Below are positions 17,718-26,758 of a stretch of DNA of 64,000 nucleotides, one piece after another (within the stretch, counting starts at the first letter, position 1; each line of letters starts with the position of its first letter). Origin of the DNA: Ulvibacter litoralis (GTDB lineage Bacteria > Bacteroidota > Bacteroidia > Flavobacteriales > Flavobacteriaceae). The DNA lies in assembly GCF_900102055.1 (NCBI RefSeq), contig NZ_FNBA01000001.1, positions 707,085-771,084 of the forward strand, written 5' to 3'. Both the position numbers and the translations under genes were made by a program. Under the pieces are notes generated by a model, which ran no database searches, was not told where the DNA came from, and was given only the letters and a program-made list of their open reading frames with translations.

Positions 17718-20700
17718 CTAGTGTTTTTTTATTCTCAACATCGTTGTGATATCATCAAAAGCAATTTCTATTCCATTTTCTACTTCTGACTCAAATTGCA
17801 ACACCTCTGTTAAGGTTTCTTGTTTAATATATTCTAAATTACCTTTCACTGCTTCTTCCAATAATTCATTCGCTTGAATGGTAACCTCTACTCTATCTGT
17901 CACTTCAAATCCAGAGTCTTTTCTAATATTCTGAATTCTATTTACCAACTCTCTCGAGATTCCTTCTTTTTTCAACTCCGGACTAATTGTTACGTCCAAT
18001 GCAACCGTTGTTCCTCCACTATTAGCAACCAACCATCCTTCAATGTCTTGTGAGCTAATTTCAACGTCATCGAGGGTCAATTTAGTATTTTTTTCGTTAA
18101 GCAAAATACTAATTTCTCCTTCTTTTTCTAACAAAGAAATTTCTTCTTGTTGAAAACTTGTAATTGCCTGAGCAACAGCTTTCATATCTTTCCCAAAACG
18201 TGGTCCTAGCTTTTTGAAATCTGGTTTTATTTGTTTTACCAAAATCCCCGAACCTTCATCAATAAGTTCAATTTCTTTTACGTTTACTTCAGACTTAATT
18301 AAATCTGAAACAGCTAAAATTTCATCTCTAGAGGCGTCATCCAAAACGGGGATCATGATTTTTTGAAGTGGCTGACGTACTTTTATTCTTTCTTTTTGTC
18401 GTAACGATAATACCAAAGATGATATTGTTTGCGCTTTTTGCATTTTATGCTCTAAAGCACGGTCTATATACGACGGGTTGACCGTAGGGAAGTCACTTAA
18501 ATGTACTGATTCTTTTCCACTTTTGGAAACCCCATTCGTTAAATCTTTATACAACCGATCCATGAAGAACGGTGCGATTGGCGCCCCCAGCTTTGCAACT
18601 GTCTCTAAACAAGTATATAAGGTTTGATATGCCGAAATTTTATCGGTTGCATAACTTCCTTTCCAATAACGTCTTCTGCTTAAACGAACAAACCAATTGC
18701 TTAAGTTTTCTTGTACAAATTCTGAAATTACACGTGCTGCCTTGGTAGGTTCATACTCATTATAAGCTTCATCTACATTGGCAATAAGGCTGTGTAATTC
18801 TGAAAGAATCCAACGGTCAATTTCTGGGCGTTCTTCCAAAGGAATATCGGCTTCAGAATAATCGAAATTATCTAAATTAGCGTATAAACTGAAGAAGCTA
18901 TAAGTATTGTAAAGTGTTCCGAAGAATTTATTACGAACCTCACCAATTCCGTCCAAATCAAACTTTAAATTATCCCACGGATTCGCATTGCTAATCATGT
19001 ACCAACGTGTCGCATCAGGACCATAGGTATCTAACACCTCAAACGGGTCTGCCGCATTTCCTAAACGCTTGGACATTTTCTGTCCGTTCTTGTCTAAAAC
19101 AAGTCCGTTAGACACTACATTTTTATACGCAACATCATCAAAAATCATGGTTGCAATGGCATGAAGTGTATAAAACCACCCTCTGGTTTGATCTACTCCT
19201 TCTGCAATAAAATCGGCTTTACGCCATGTTTTTTCTACTTTCTCTTTATTTTCAAACGGGTAATGCCATTGTGCGTACGGCATACTTCCGCTGTCAAACC
19301 AAACATCAATCAAATCGGCTTCACGCTTCATTGGTTTTCCACTTTCAGAAACCAATGTAATTTCGTCGACAATATTTTTATGTAAATCTACTTTGTTGTA
19401 ATTCTCTTCGGAATAATCGCCTACGACAAAATCTTCAAAAATAGCCTTGTCTAATACCCCTGCTGAAACTGCTTTTTCCATTTCAGCTTTCAACTCTTCG
19501 ATCGAGCCTACAATAATTTCTTCTGAACCATCTTCTGTGCGCCAAAGAGGTAAAGGGATTCCCCAATAACGAGAACGCGATAAATTCCAATCGTTTGCAT
19601 TGGCAAGCCAGTTTCCAAAACGCCCTTCACCAGTTGCTTTTGGCTTCCAGTTAATGCCTTTGTTCAATTCAAACATACGGTCTCTAAACTCGGTTACTTT
19701 TATAAACCAAGAATCTAACGGATAGTATAAAATAGGCTTATCGGTACGCCAACAATTTGGGTAACTATGGACGTATTTCTCCACCTTAAAGGCTTTGTTC
19801 TCTATTTTTAATTTAATGGCAAGCTCTACATCTACACTCTTATCAGGTGCTTCGCCATCTTCATAATATTCGTTTTTAACGTATTTTCCAGCAAATTCGC
19901 CCATTTCTGGTCTAAATTTCCCTTGTAAGTTCACCAAAGGAACCAAAAATCCATTTTCATCTTTTACCAATAATGGCGGCACTTCTGGTGTAGCTTCTTT
20001 TGCCACTTTCGCATCGTCTGCTCCAAAGGTTGGTGCCGTATGAACAATTCCTGTACCGTCTTCCGTGGTAACAAAATCACCCGCTATGACTCTAAACGCA
20101 TTTTCTGGGTTGTCATTTGGCAATGCGTAATCTAATAATTGCTCGTATCTAATTTCTAATAAATCGGCTCCTTTAAATTCTTTTAAAACGAAATACGGAA
20201 TCTTTTTATCCCCTTCAGAAAAGGAAGCTAGCTCCGCTTCAGTTTCAACAGCGACAAACTTTCCAGCAAATTGCTTTCCGACTAAATTTTGAGCCAAAAT
20301 CACGTTGATAGGTTCAAAGGTGTATTGGTTAAACGATTGTACTAAAACGTAATCTATTTTAGCGCCAACCGTTAATGCTGTATTACTCGGTAAGGTCCAA
20401 GGTGTGGTTGTCCAAGCCAATAAATGAATATCTCCAAGACCTTGTAAAATCTCTGGAAGCGTATTGCTTACAGCTTTAAACTGCGCCACAACTGTAGTAT
20501 CGGTAACGTCTTGATACGTTCCTGGCTGATTTAGCTCATGCGAGCTTAAACCTGTTCCCGCTTTTGGCGAGTAGGGTTGTATGGTGTAGCCTTTGTATAT
20601 TAAATCTTTTTTGTAAATCTCTTTTAGCAACCACCAAACCGTTTCCATGTATTTAGATTGGTAAGTAACATATGGATCTTCCATATCTACCCAATATCCA

Positions 20701-21119
20701 ACACGCTCGGTTAATTTATGCCACACATCGGTATAACGCATCACCGCTTTTCTACAGGCTGCGTTGTAATCTTCAACAGAAATGGTTTTTCCAATGTCCT
20801 CTTTGGTAATTCCAAGTTCTTTTTCAACCCCTAGTTCAATGGGTAATCCGTGGGTGTCCCAACCTGCTTTACGATCTACTTTAAATCCTTTTTGCGTTTT
20901 GTAACGACTAAAAATATCTTTGATAGCGCGTCCCATAACGTGATGGATTCCTGGCATTCCGTTAGCAGAAGGGGGTCCTTCAAAAAACACAAAAGGTTCG
21001 CTTCCTTCACGAATGGCAATACTCTTTTCGAAAATAGTTTCTTTATTCCAAAAATCGAGTATCTCGTCTGCTAGTTTAGGAAGGTCTAAGCCTTTGTATT
21101 CCTTAAATTTTGTGCTCAT
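17718..21119 (-). CDS. ileS: Isoleucyl-tRNA synthetase
   Basis: Class I aminoacyl-tRNA synthetase, 1133 aa. The HIGH-type motif is GMPGIHHVMGR near residue 58, the editing (CP1) domain spans about 200-420 (TTTPWTLPSNTALTV, GTGIVHTAPTFGADD), the KMSKR loop is GQKMSKRLGNAADPF near 681, and the anticodon-binding domain follows, with no C-terminal Cys-zinc site. The long C-terminal part with DKDVT-like repeats places it in the eukaryote-like (type 2) IleRS group usual for Bacteroidota. First gene of the run ileS-dksA-like-...-lspA. Charges tRNA-Ile in the cytosol. Confidence 0.96.
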   Translation of the reverse strand: MSTKFKEYKGLDLPKLADEILDFWNKETIFEKSIAIREGSEPFVFFEGPPSANGMPGIHHVMGRAIKDIFSRYKTQKGFKVDRKAGWDTHGLPIELGVEKELGITKEDIGKTISVEDYNAACRKAVMRYTDVWHKLTERVGYWVDMEDPYVTYQSKYMETVWWLLKEIYKKDLIYKGYTIQPYSPKAGTGLSSHELNQPGTYQDVTDTTVVAQFKAVSNTLPEILQGLGDIHLLAWTTTPWTLPSNTALTVGAKIDYVLVQSFNQYTFEPINVILAQNLVGKQFAGKFVAVETEAELASFSEGDKKIPYFVLKEFKGADLLEIRYEQLLDYALPNDNPENAFRVIAGDFVTTEDGTGIVHTAPTFGADDAKVAKEATPEVPPLLVKDENGFLVPLVNLQGKFRPEMGEFAGKYVKNEYYEDGEAPDKSVDVELAIKLKIENKAFKVEKYVHSYPNCWRTDKPILYYPLDSWFIKVTEFRDRMFELNKGINWKPKATGEGRFGNWLANANDWNLSRSRYWGIPLPLWRTEDGSEEIIVGSIEELKAEMEKAVSAGVLDKAIFEDFVVGDYSEENYNKVDLHKNIVDEITLVSESGKPMKREADLIDVWFDSGSMPYAQWHYPFENKEKVEKTWRKADFIAEGVDQTRGWFYTLHAIATMIFDDVAYKNVVSNGLVLDKNGQKMSKRLGNAADPFEVLDTYGPDATRWYMISNANPWDNLKFDLDGIGEVRNKFFGTLYNTYSFFSLYANLDNFDYSEADIPLEERPEIDRWILSELHSLIANVDEAYNEYEPTKAARVISEFVQENLSNWFVRLSRRRYWKGSYATDKISAYQTLYTCLETVAKLGAPIAPFFMDRLYKDLTNGVSKSGKESVHLSDFPTVNPSYIDRALEHKMQKAQTISSLVLSLRQKERIKVRQPLQKIMIPVLDDASRDEILAVSDLIKSEVNVKEIELIDEGSGILVKQIKPDFKKLGPRFGKDMKAVAQAITSFQQEEISLLEKEGEISILLNEKNTKLTLDDVEISSQDIEGWLVANSGGTTVALDVTISPELKKEGISRELVNRIQNIRKDSGFEVTDRVEVTIQANELLEEAVKGNLEYIKQETLTEVLQFESEVENGIEIAFDDITTMLRIKKH

Positions 21120-21226
21120 AAATTGTTGCCTTTCAATAAGGTTGCGAAAATACTAAATTTTAAGTAAAAAGTAGCTACAACCCTTATTTAGAACTGTGAT
21201 TTAATGTTGTGGTAAAATTGAACAAA

Positions 21227-21253
21227 AAACGCCACCCAAATTGGGTGGCGTTT
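21227..21253 (-). terminator. Terminator after the small lipoprotein gene
   Basis: Perfect stem AAACGCCACCCAA / TTGGGTGGCGTTT with T run on the minus strand, 22 bp past the stop at 21275. Confidence 0.8.
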
Positions 21254-21274
21254 CTGTATTTAATTGAATGTTTT

Positions 21275-21787
21275 TTACTGTCTTGTGAAGCGTAATTCTT
21301 CGGTATAAAGATATGTATCACCATTAGAGCTTGAAGCTTCTTCCAAACGTAATTGTAATTCATTCTCATTAAAAACAGTTACTTGATACGTCTCTCCGTC
21401 CAAAATTAATAATGATGTTGAAGCAGAAACAGAATAACCAGCAGTTTCATTTGAAATTACAATAATTTGTGAATCTTCTTCTGTTGTTTCTCCATTAACA
21501 ACTACAGTGTAGGTTTCTCTAAACTCACCATCTACAGTATATGTTCCATTTTCAGAAAAAATAAAATCTACTTGAAAAGTGTCTCCTGTTGACGTTGTAG
21601 TTGTTGCAACTTCGTAACCATTAATAATAGTTGTTTCAACTTCTGTACTTACAAAATAATTAAGAGAATAGGTGCCTTCTAAGTTTGCTTTGTTATATAC
21701 AAATTCATTTGCGCCATCGTCGTCACTTTTACAGCTTACAATTGAAAGCGCTACAAATAAGACGGCTACTATTTTTGATAATTTCAT
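21275..21787 (-). CDS. Small lipocalin-like lipoprotein
   Basis: The long frame begins at 21841, but ATG 21787 gives a lipoprotein signal MKLSKIVAVLFVALSIVSCKS with lipobox SIVSC, and a promoter box lies at 21809-21816, so the shorter form (170 aa) is chosen. After an acidic linker (SDDDGANEF) the body is beta-rich with the lipocalin-like start NLEGTYSLNYF and end LRFTRQ. Such proteins are common in flavobacteria with unknown ligands. Stand-alone gene with its own promoter and terminator. Confidence 0.75.
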   Translation of the reverse strand: MKLSKIVAVLFVALSIVSCKSDDDGANEFVYNKANLEGTYSLNYFVSTEVETTIINGYEVATTTTSTGDTFQVDFIFSENGTYTVDGEFRETYTVVVNGETTEEDSQIIVISNETAGYSVSASTSLLILDGETYQVTVFNENELQLRLEEASSSNGDTYLYTEELRFTRQ

Positions 21788-21808
21788 GGGTTTGTTATTT
21801 TTATTTGG

Positions 21809-21816
21809 CAAATATA
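21809..21816 (-). promoter_or_regulatory. -7 promoter box of the lipocalin-like gene
   Basis: TATATTTG on the minus strand, a perfect match to the Bacteroidota -7 consensus TAnnTTTG, 21 bp before the chosen ATG. No clear TTG at the expected -33 distance. Confidence 0.5.
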
Positions 21817-21907
21817 AGATGTTTTTCTTCAGAATGAACATTCAATAAATGAATCTATGCTAGTAAATGGATTTTTATATCTTTAACTGAACCAACAAAC
21901 TACCCCT

Positions 21908-22819
21908 TTGAGAAAATTTCTTATCGTTCTATTTCTTTTACCTTGCTTCGGAAATGCCCAGAATTATGTGGATCTTTTAAAGATTGGCTACGGACAAACA
22001 TTCAGTAACAATTTTGAAAATACCAACAGTAGCACCCATGTTTCTTTTTCTGAAGCTGACGTAACGGTGCCTGTTGTACTTTCTGAAAACAATGCTTTCA
22101 TTACGGGAATTGGCTTTAGTCAAACCCGATTACAGTTGTTTCCTGAAGCTGAAAATAAAAACCTTTACAGTACTACATTAAAAATTGGGTTGGCAACAAC
22201 CTACAACGATACTTGGAGTTCTACTGTGGTATTGCTCCCTAAAATTGCTTCAGATTATGCAGCTGTTTCTGGCGATGACTTTTATATGGGTGGTTTTGGA
22301 GTTGTGAAATTTCAAAAGACAAAAAATTTAAAATATCGTTTTGGAGTTTATGCGACTATGGAAGCTTTCGGACTCTTTACAACCCCGATTATTGGTTGGT
22401 ATTATTTAAGTGAAAATAAAAAATTTGAAATGGACGTCTCCTTGCCCATTTCGGTAGACGCAAGTTATGCGTTAGGAAAAACGTCTGTTGGATTCGATTA
22501 CTACGGAATAGGACGCAGTTTCGCTTTTACTGAAAACAATACTTCACTATATGTAGACCAAAGTTCGTTAGAGTTTTCTGGGTATGTTCAATATGCAATG
22601 CTTCAGAAAAGCATTTTAATTCGCGGAAAAATTGGATATGCAACAAGTAATAATGAAGTATATGCAAAAGACGACACCATCGACTTAGGTGTTTCAGCTT
22701 TTAGTTTTGGCGACAATAGAATCCTCTTAAATCCAGATCTTAATGGGGGTGCTTTTTTAAAGCTTGAAGCCGTTTATAGATTCAATTTACCCGCTAAACA
22801 ACTGGAAAACAAGCCATAA
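21908..22819 (+). CDS. DUF6268-like outer-membrane beta-barrel protein
   Basis: 303 residues from a TTG start; no ATG is available before the signal peptide MRKFLIVLFLLPCFGNAQ. The mature part alternates amphipathic strands (GYGQTFSNNFEN, VVLSENNAFITGIGFSQT, SLEFSGYVQYAMLQ, FLKLEAVYRFNLP), as expected of an outer-membrane barrel. The general pattern matches DUF6268 proteins, recalled by memory. It lies divergent from the lipocalin-like gene and is followed by a gene with its own promoter. Confidence 0.7.
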   Translation: MRKFLIVLFLLPCFGNAQNYVDLLKIGYGQTFSNNFENTNSSTHVSFSEADVTVPVVLSENNAFITGIGFSQTRLQLFPEAENKNLYSTTLKIGLATTYNDTWSSTVVLLPKIASDYAAVSGDDFYMGGFGVVKFQKTKNLKYRFGVYATMEAFGLFTTPIIGWYYLSENKKFEMDVSLPISVDASYALGKTSVGFDYYGIGRSFAFTENNTSLYVDQSSLEFSGYVQYAMLQKSILIRGKIGYATSNNEVYAKDDTIDLGVSAFSFGDNRILLNPDLNGGAFLKLEAVYRFNLPAKQLENKP

Positions 22820-22826
22820 AATCCTA

Positions 22827-22859
22827 TTTGTGTACAACCGAGAGATTTTATTATCTTTG
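22827..22859 (+). promoter_or_regulatory. Promoter of the NUMOD4/HNH gene
   Basis: TTTG (22827-22830), 21 bp spacer, TATCTTTG (22852-22859): a full match to the Bacteroidota consensus, 25 bp ahead of the TTG start at 22885. Confidence 0.65.
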
Positions 22860-22884
22860 GGCTAACTCCCTAATAAATTAAACA

Positions 22885-23445
22885 TTGATAATCAATTTAA
22901 GAAATGAAGTCTGGAAAGACTACAAAAAGGACATTTGGCGCGATAATGAAATTTTTAAAATCTCGAACTACGGTCGAGTCTTGCGCTTTAAGTACAACCC
23001 TGACGGTGAATTAATGAAATTATACTCCTTAGGAGGATATTTTGTTTTTTCGTGCCTTAAAAAAGAAGGCAAAACAGATCTAGTCTATGTACATCGTGCA
23101 GTAGCTGAGCTTTTTCTAGAACCTGTAGAAGGCGGAATTTATGTGATTCACAAAAATTTTGACAAAGCCGATAACAATGCTACTAACTTGCAATTTGTAG
23201 ATAGAAAGCAATTGTTTGCGCATAACAAGACAAATCCCGCAGTTATTAAAGCGAAGGAAAAAGCCTTGTTAAATCCAAAATATTCTAAGCTGTCTGCAGG
23301 AAAAGTACGAATGATTAAACGGAAAATTTTTGATCCCAATCGAAAAACTAGAATGCGACTTATCGCAAAACAGTTTGGAATTTCAGAGATGCAACTCTAC
23401 CGGATTAAATCTGGTGAAAATTGGGGGCATATTGTAGATTACTAG
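22885..23445 (+). CDS. NUMOD4/HNH-type homing-endonuclease-like protein
   Basis: 186 residues from a TTG start. Residues about 5-45 fit NUMOD4 (WKDYKKDIWRDNEIFKISNYGRVLRFK). Residues about 65-110 resemble an HNH_3 nuclease core (VYVHRAVAELFLEPVEGG, then IHKNFDKADNNATNLQFV) with the His and Asn residues retained. The C-terminus has a small helix-turn-helix (MRLIAKQFGISEMQLYRIKSG) as in many free-standing homing nucleases. No intron or intein surrounds it; it has its own promoter and is followed after 3 bp by a zinc-ribbon gene. Either an active mobile nuclease or a domesticated DNA-binding protein. Confidence 0.72.
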   Translation: MIINLRNEVWKDYKKDIWRDNEIFKISNYGRVLRFKYNPDGELMKLYSLGGYFVFSCLKKEGKTDLVYVHRAVAELFLEPVEGGIYVIHKNFDKADNNATNLQFVDRKQLFAHNKTNPAVIKAKEKALLNPKYSKLSAGKVRMIKRKIFDPNRKTRMRLIAKQFGISEMQLYRIKSGENWGHIVDY

Positions 23446-23448
23446 TCC

Positions 23449-23805
23449 ATGGAAAAAAGTTGTCCCGAATGCGGCAATAAGATTATTGGTCGTGCAGACA
23501 AAAAGTTTTGCAGCGACGCATGTCGTAATGCGCATAATAATACGCTCAATAAAGACAACAAAAACCTTGTACGAAACATCAACAATAGGCTTCGAAAAAA
23601 CTATCGCATCCTTGAAAAATTAAATACAAAAGACAAAACTAAAACCACAAAAGAAAAATTACTTCGTTTGGGTTTTAGTTTTGACTATTTTACAAGTATT
23701 TACACCACAAAAACAGGGTCAACCTATTTTTATCTGTACGATCAAGGTTATTTACCACTAGATAATGATTATTATTTATTGGTAAAACGTGAAGGTGGAC
23801 TTTAA
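23449..23805 (+). CDS. Zinc-ribbon protein of unknown function
   Basis: 118 residues. The N-terminus has a four-Cys ribbon, CPECGNKIIGRADKKFCSDACRN, resembling DUF2116-like or YacG-like zinc ribbons. Next is a basic, Asn-rich helix (NKDNKNLVRNINNRLRKNYRILEKL) and a C-terminal domain (LGFSFDYFTSIYTTKTGSTYFYLYDQGYLPLDNDYYLLV) that I do not recognise. Likely nucleic-acid binding. It starts 4 bp after the NUMOD4/HNH stop, so the two are probably co-translated; I believe this small protein is widespread in flavobacteria on its own. Confidence 0.7.
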   Translation: MEKSCPECGNKIIGRADKKFCSDACRNAHNNTLNKDNKNLVRNINNRLRKNYRILEKLNTKDKTKTTKEKLLRLGFSFDYFTSIYTTKTGSTYFYLYDQGYLPLDNDYYLLVKREGGL

Positions 23806-23815
23806 AAAAGTGGCA

Positions 23816-24280
23816 CTATTTCCAAGTTTGCCCTTTAAGTTTTAAAGCGGCAATTAAAACATCCTTTTGGCTAATTTGCCCAACTAGTTTCCCGTTTTCT
23901 AAAATGGGAAATCGTCTGTGTTTGGATTCTAAAAATTTATTGGCGGCATCAAACACATTCATGTTTCCATCAATGGTTTCTACATTTGTAGCCATGTGTT
24001 TTTCTACAGTTACATCTTCTAGTGGATGGTTGTAGTATCTACTTTCGCTAATTTGTTTGATACAATCTCCTTCAGAAATAACACCAATCAATTCATTGTT
24101 TTCATTAACTACAGGCCCTCCCGAAATCTTTTTTGAAATTAAAACCGTCATCACTTCCATCACACTTTGTTCAGGTCGAAAAGTGGTTAAATTTCTTGTC
24201 ATATAATCTGCCACTGTAATTTGCTCTTCACCTCCTTTTGTCGGCTTGGCTCTTTTTCCCATAAAACTTTTAATTCCCAT
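23816..24280 (-). CDS. Tandem CBS-domain protein
   Basis: 154 residues, mostly a CBS pair (Bateman module): first CBS VADYMTRNLTTFRPEQSVMEVMTVLISKKISGGPVV (about 24-80) and second VEKHMATNVETIDGNMNVFDAANKFLESKHRRFPIL (about 88-148), with the adenosine-binding GVISEGD and GQISQKD turns. CBS pairs bind AMP, ATP or SAM to control a partner. The N-terminal GKRAKPTKGGEEQ is a basic tail. Transcribed alone and convergent with the zinc-ribbon gene; partner unknown. Confidence 0.88.
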   Translation of the reverse strand: MGIKSFMGKRAKPTKGGEEQITVADYMTRNLTTFRPEQSVMEVMTVLISKKISGGPVVNENNELIGVISEGDCIKQISESRYYNHPLEDVTVEKHMATNVETIDGNMNVFDAANKFLESKHRRFPILENGKLVGQISQKDVLIAALKLKGQTWK

Positions 24281-24397
24281 ACTGTTCGATTTTAACTCTC
24301 TAATATACTGAAAATTAAGATACGAAATTTTTGTTTATTTCTGAAGGCAACTAGATTTATCAGAAAATTGTACTTTTAAAATCTAATTAACCTCCTC

Positions 24398-26758
24398 ATG
24401 AATAAATCGTATCCTTTTCTATCATTCCTTCTCATAGTAGGATTACTTTATTACAGTTTTTACAGTTTAATGCCCGCAAAAGGAACTGACGCCTCTATTT
24501 CTGAAACGGAATTCTCTACTGAGCGCGCGTTGGTACCCTTACAAGAAATTAGCAAAGCTCCGCATTACTTCGGAACACAAGAGCACGAGCGAGTTGGGTT
24601 ATACCTAGAAAATCAACTAAAATCGCTTGGTCTTGAAACACAAATACAAGAAGGTTTTGTTTTAGACGCAGCTTCTAAAAATCTAGACAAACCTAAAAAC
24701 ATTATGGGCCGCCTTAAAGGCTCTGGAACAGGAAAAGCACTCTTGCTCTTGTCACATTACGATAGTGCCTTAGTACCTTCGTATGGTGCCAGCGACGCAG
24801 GAAGTGGCGTGGTTACGATTCTTGAAAGTATGCGTGCTTATATCGCTAGCGGAAAAACACCCGTAAACGACATTATTGTTTTATTTACCGATTGCGAAGA
24901 AATTGGACTTGACGGCGCTAATTTATTTGTTAACGAACATCCGTGGGCAAAAGATGTCGGATTTGTAATGAATTTTGAAGCTCGCGGAAGCGGAGGTCCT
25001 AGTGTTATGATTTTAGAATCGAATGCTGGAAATGCAAACCTTATCAATGCTTTTATTGAAGCAAACCCTGAATACCCTGTAGCGTCTTCTTTAATGTACA
25101 GTGTGTACAAAATTCTTCCAAACAGTACCGACTCTACTATTTTTAGAGTAGATGGAAACATAGACAGTTTCTTTTTCGCCTTTATAGACGATCATTTCGA
25201 TTACCATACCGCCAATGATACGATTGAAAATTTAGACATTGAAACCCTACAACACCAAGGAAGTTATTTGCTGCCGTTGTTGCATTATTTTGCCGATGCC
25301 GATCTTTCAAATTTAAAATCAGATCAAGATGATGTCTATGTCAACCTTCCGTTTGTGAAAATGATTCACTATCCATTTTCTTGGATTTTGCCTTCAGTAC
25401 TTATTGCTACGGCTTTATTTTTACTGCTTCTTTTCTTCGGAATTAAAAACAAGAAACTTACACTCGCCGGAATTGGAAAAGGATTTATTCCTTACCTACT
25501 TTCTTTAATTGGCTGCGGAATTGTAGGTTATTTTGGTTGGGTTTTACTTCTGAAACTGTATCCTCAATACCATGAAATTCAGCACGGATTTAAATACAAC
25601 GGTCATAGTTACATCGCCTTTTTTGTATTGCTATCGCTCGGAATCCTTTTTTGGATGTATCGAAAATTTTCAGAAAAAGACAAACCTGCAAATCTATTTA
25701 TTGCACCGATAACACTATGGTTGGTTATTAATGCAGCGGTATTCGCCTATTTAAAAGGTGCTGGCTATTTTATAATTCCCGTGTATTTTGGATTGGCAGC
25801 ATTGTGGATTTTAATCCGTCAAGAAAAGCCAAACTTACTAGTAATGGTGCTTCTTGGCACACCCGCCATCTTTTTATACGCGCCGCTTATTCAGTTTTTT
25901 CCAGTCGCATTGGGCTCTGAAATGGTGGTCATTGCCTGTATCTTTACGGTCTTACTTTTCGGATTGCTACTTCCTGTATTTGGCTTTTATAGAAACAAAG
26001 GCTTTTTAGGCGCTATTTGCTTCATTGCCGCACTTTTCTTTTTTCTGAAAGCTCATTTTACAAGTGATTTTTCTGAAACTCGCCAAAAACCAAATAGTTT
26101 AATTTATTACCAAAATGTAGATGATGGCACTTCGTATTGGGCAACTTACGACACTATGTTAGACGACTGGACGAAAGGTTATTTAGGTAGTAACCCTACA
26201 AAAGCTTCCGAGTTTATTCCTGCAGTTTCTAGAAGCAAATACAACAAAGGATATACGTATGCTTCAGAAGCACCTCAAAAGAAAATCCCTTCGTTTGAAA
26301 CAGTACTACAAAAAGATACGCTTATCGATTCGTACCAAGCGGTCACCTTTACTATTTTTCCGAAGCGCGCTGTCAACCAAATCGGTCTTTATGTAGACAA
26401 AAGTATTACCTTTCAATCCTTACGATTTAACGGAAAAGAAGTTCCGAAAGACAGCACTGGAAATGTATACAGCAACAGAACTAATAATGAGATATTGCGA
26501 TATTACATTGCCGATAGAGATTCACTAGAGGTATCGTACACTATTGCTCCAAAAACTGAGGTTACATTTACAGCCTTAGAATACTCTTTCGACTTGCTGA
26601 CCAATACACAATTTACTATAAACAAACGTCCAAAAAATACCATGCCGAAACCCTTTGTTGTTACCGATGCAATTGTCTTAAAAAAGACATTTTCTGTTGC
26701 ATCCATGCAAAAACAAACAAACGATAGCATCGCAGAAATCCCCCTTTTAAATGAGTAA
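24398..26758 (+). CDS. Multi-pass membrane M28-family zinc aminopeptidase
   Basis: 786 residues. An N-terminal anchor (YPFLSFLLIVGLLYYSFYSLM) is followed by an M28 peptidase domain (about 40-310): zinc ligands in LLLSHYDSALVPSYGASDAGSG (His and Asp), catalytic DCEEIGLDGA and a third ligand region NFEARGSGG and DDHFDYHTANDT. Then eight or so membrane helices (about 330-560) and a C-terminal extracytoplasmic domain (about 565-786). The architecture matches the Fxna/ERMP1-like membrane M28 group of Bacteroidota. The peptidase faces the periplasm. The stop overlaps the next gene by 8 bp. Confidence 0.87.
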   Translation: MNKSYPFLSFLLIVGLLYYSFYSLMPAKGTDASISETEFSTERALVPLQEISKAPHYFGTQEHERVGLYLENQLKSLGLETQIQEGFVLDAASKNLDKPKNIMGRLKGSGTGKALLLLSHYDSALVPSYGASDAGSGVVTILESMRAYIASGKTPVNDIIVLFTDCEEIGLDGANLFVNEHPWAKDVGFVMNFEARGSGGPSVMILESNAGNANLINAFIEANPEYPVASSLMYSVYKILPNSTDSTIFRVDGNIDSFFFAFIDDHFDYHTANDTIENLDIETLQHQGSYLLPLLHYFADADLSNLKSDQDDVYVNLPFVKMIHYPFSWILPSVLIATALFLLLLFFGIKNKKLTLAGIGKGFIPYLLSLIGCGIVGYFGWVLLLKLYPQYHEIQHGFKYNGHSYIAFFVLLSLGILFWMYRKFSEKDKPANLFIAPITLWLVINAAVFAYLKGAGYFIIPVYFGLAALWILIRQEKPNLLVMVLLGTPAIFLYAPLIQFFPVALGSEMVVIACIFTVLLFGLLLPVFGFYRNKGFLGAICFIAALFFFLKAHFTSDFSETRQKPNSLIYYQNVDDGTSYWATYDTMLDDWTKGYLGSNPTKASEFIPAVSRSKYNKGYTYASEAPQKKIPSFETVLQKDTLIDSYQAVTFTIFPKRAVNQIGLYVDKSITFQSLRFNGKEVPKDSTGNVYSNRTNNEILRYYIADRDSLEVSYTIAPKTEVTFTALEYSFDLLTNTQFTINKRPKNTMPKPFVVTDAIVLKKTFSVASMQKQTNDSIAEIPLLNE

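Noticed and set aside
21184-21369. Minus-strand frame of 61 codons containing the terminator
   Set aside because: It runs through the perfect hairpin at 21227-21253 and the tail of the lipocalin-like gene; no start or composition supports it.
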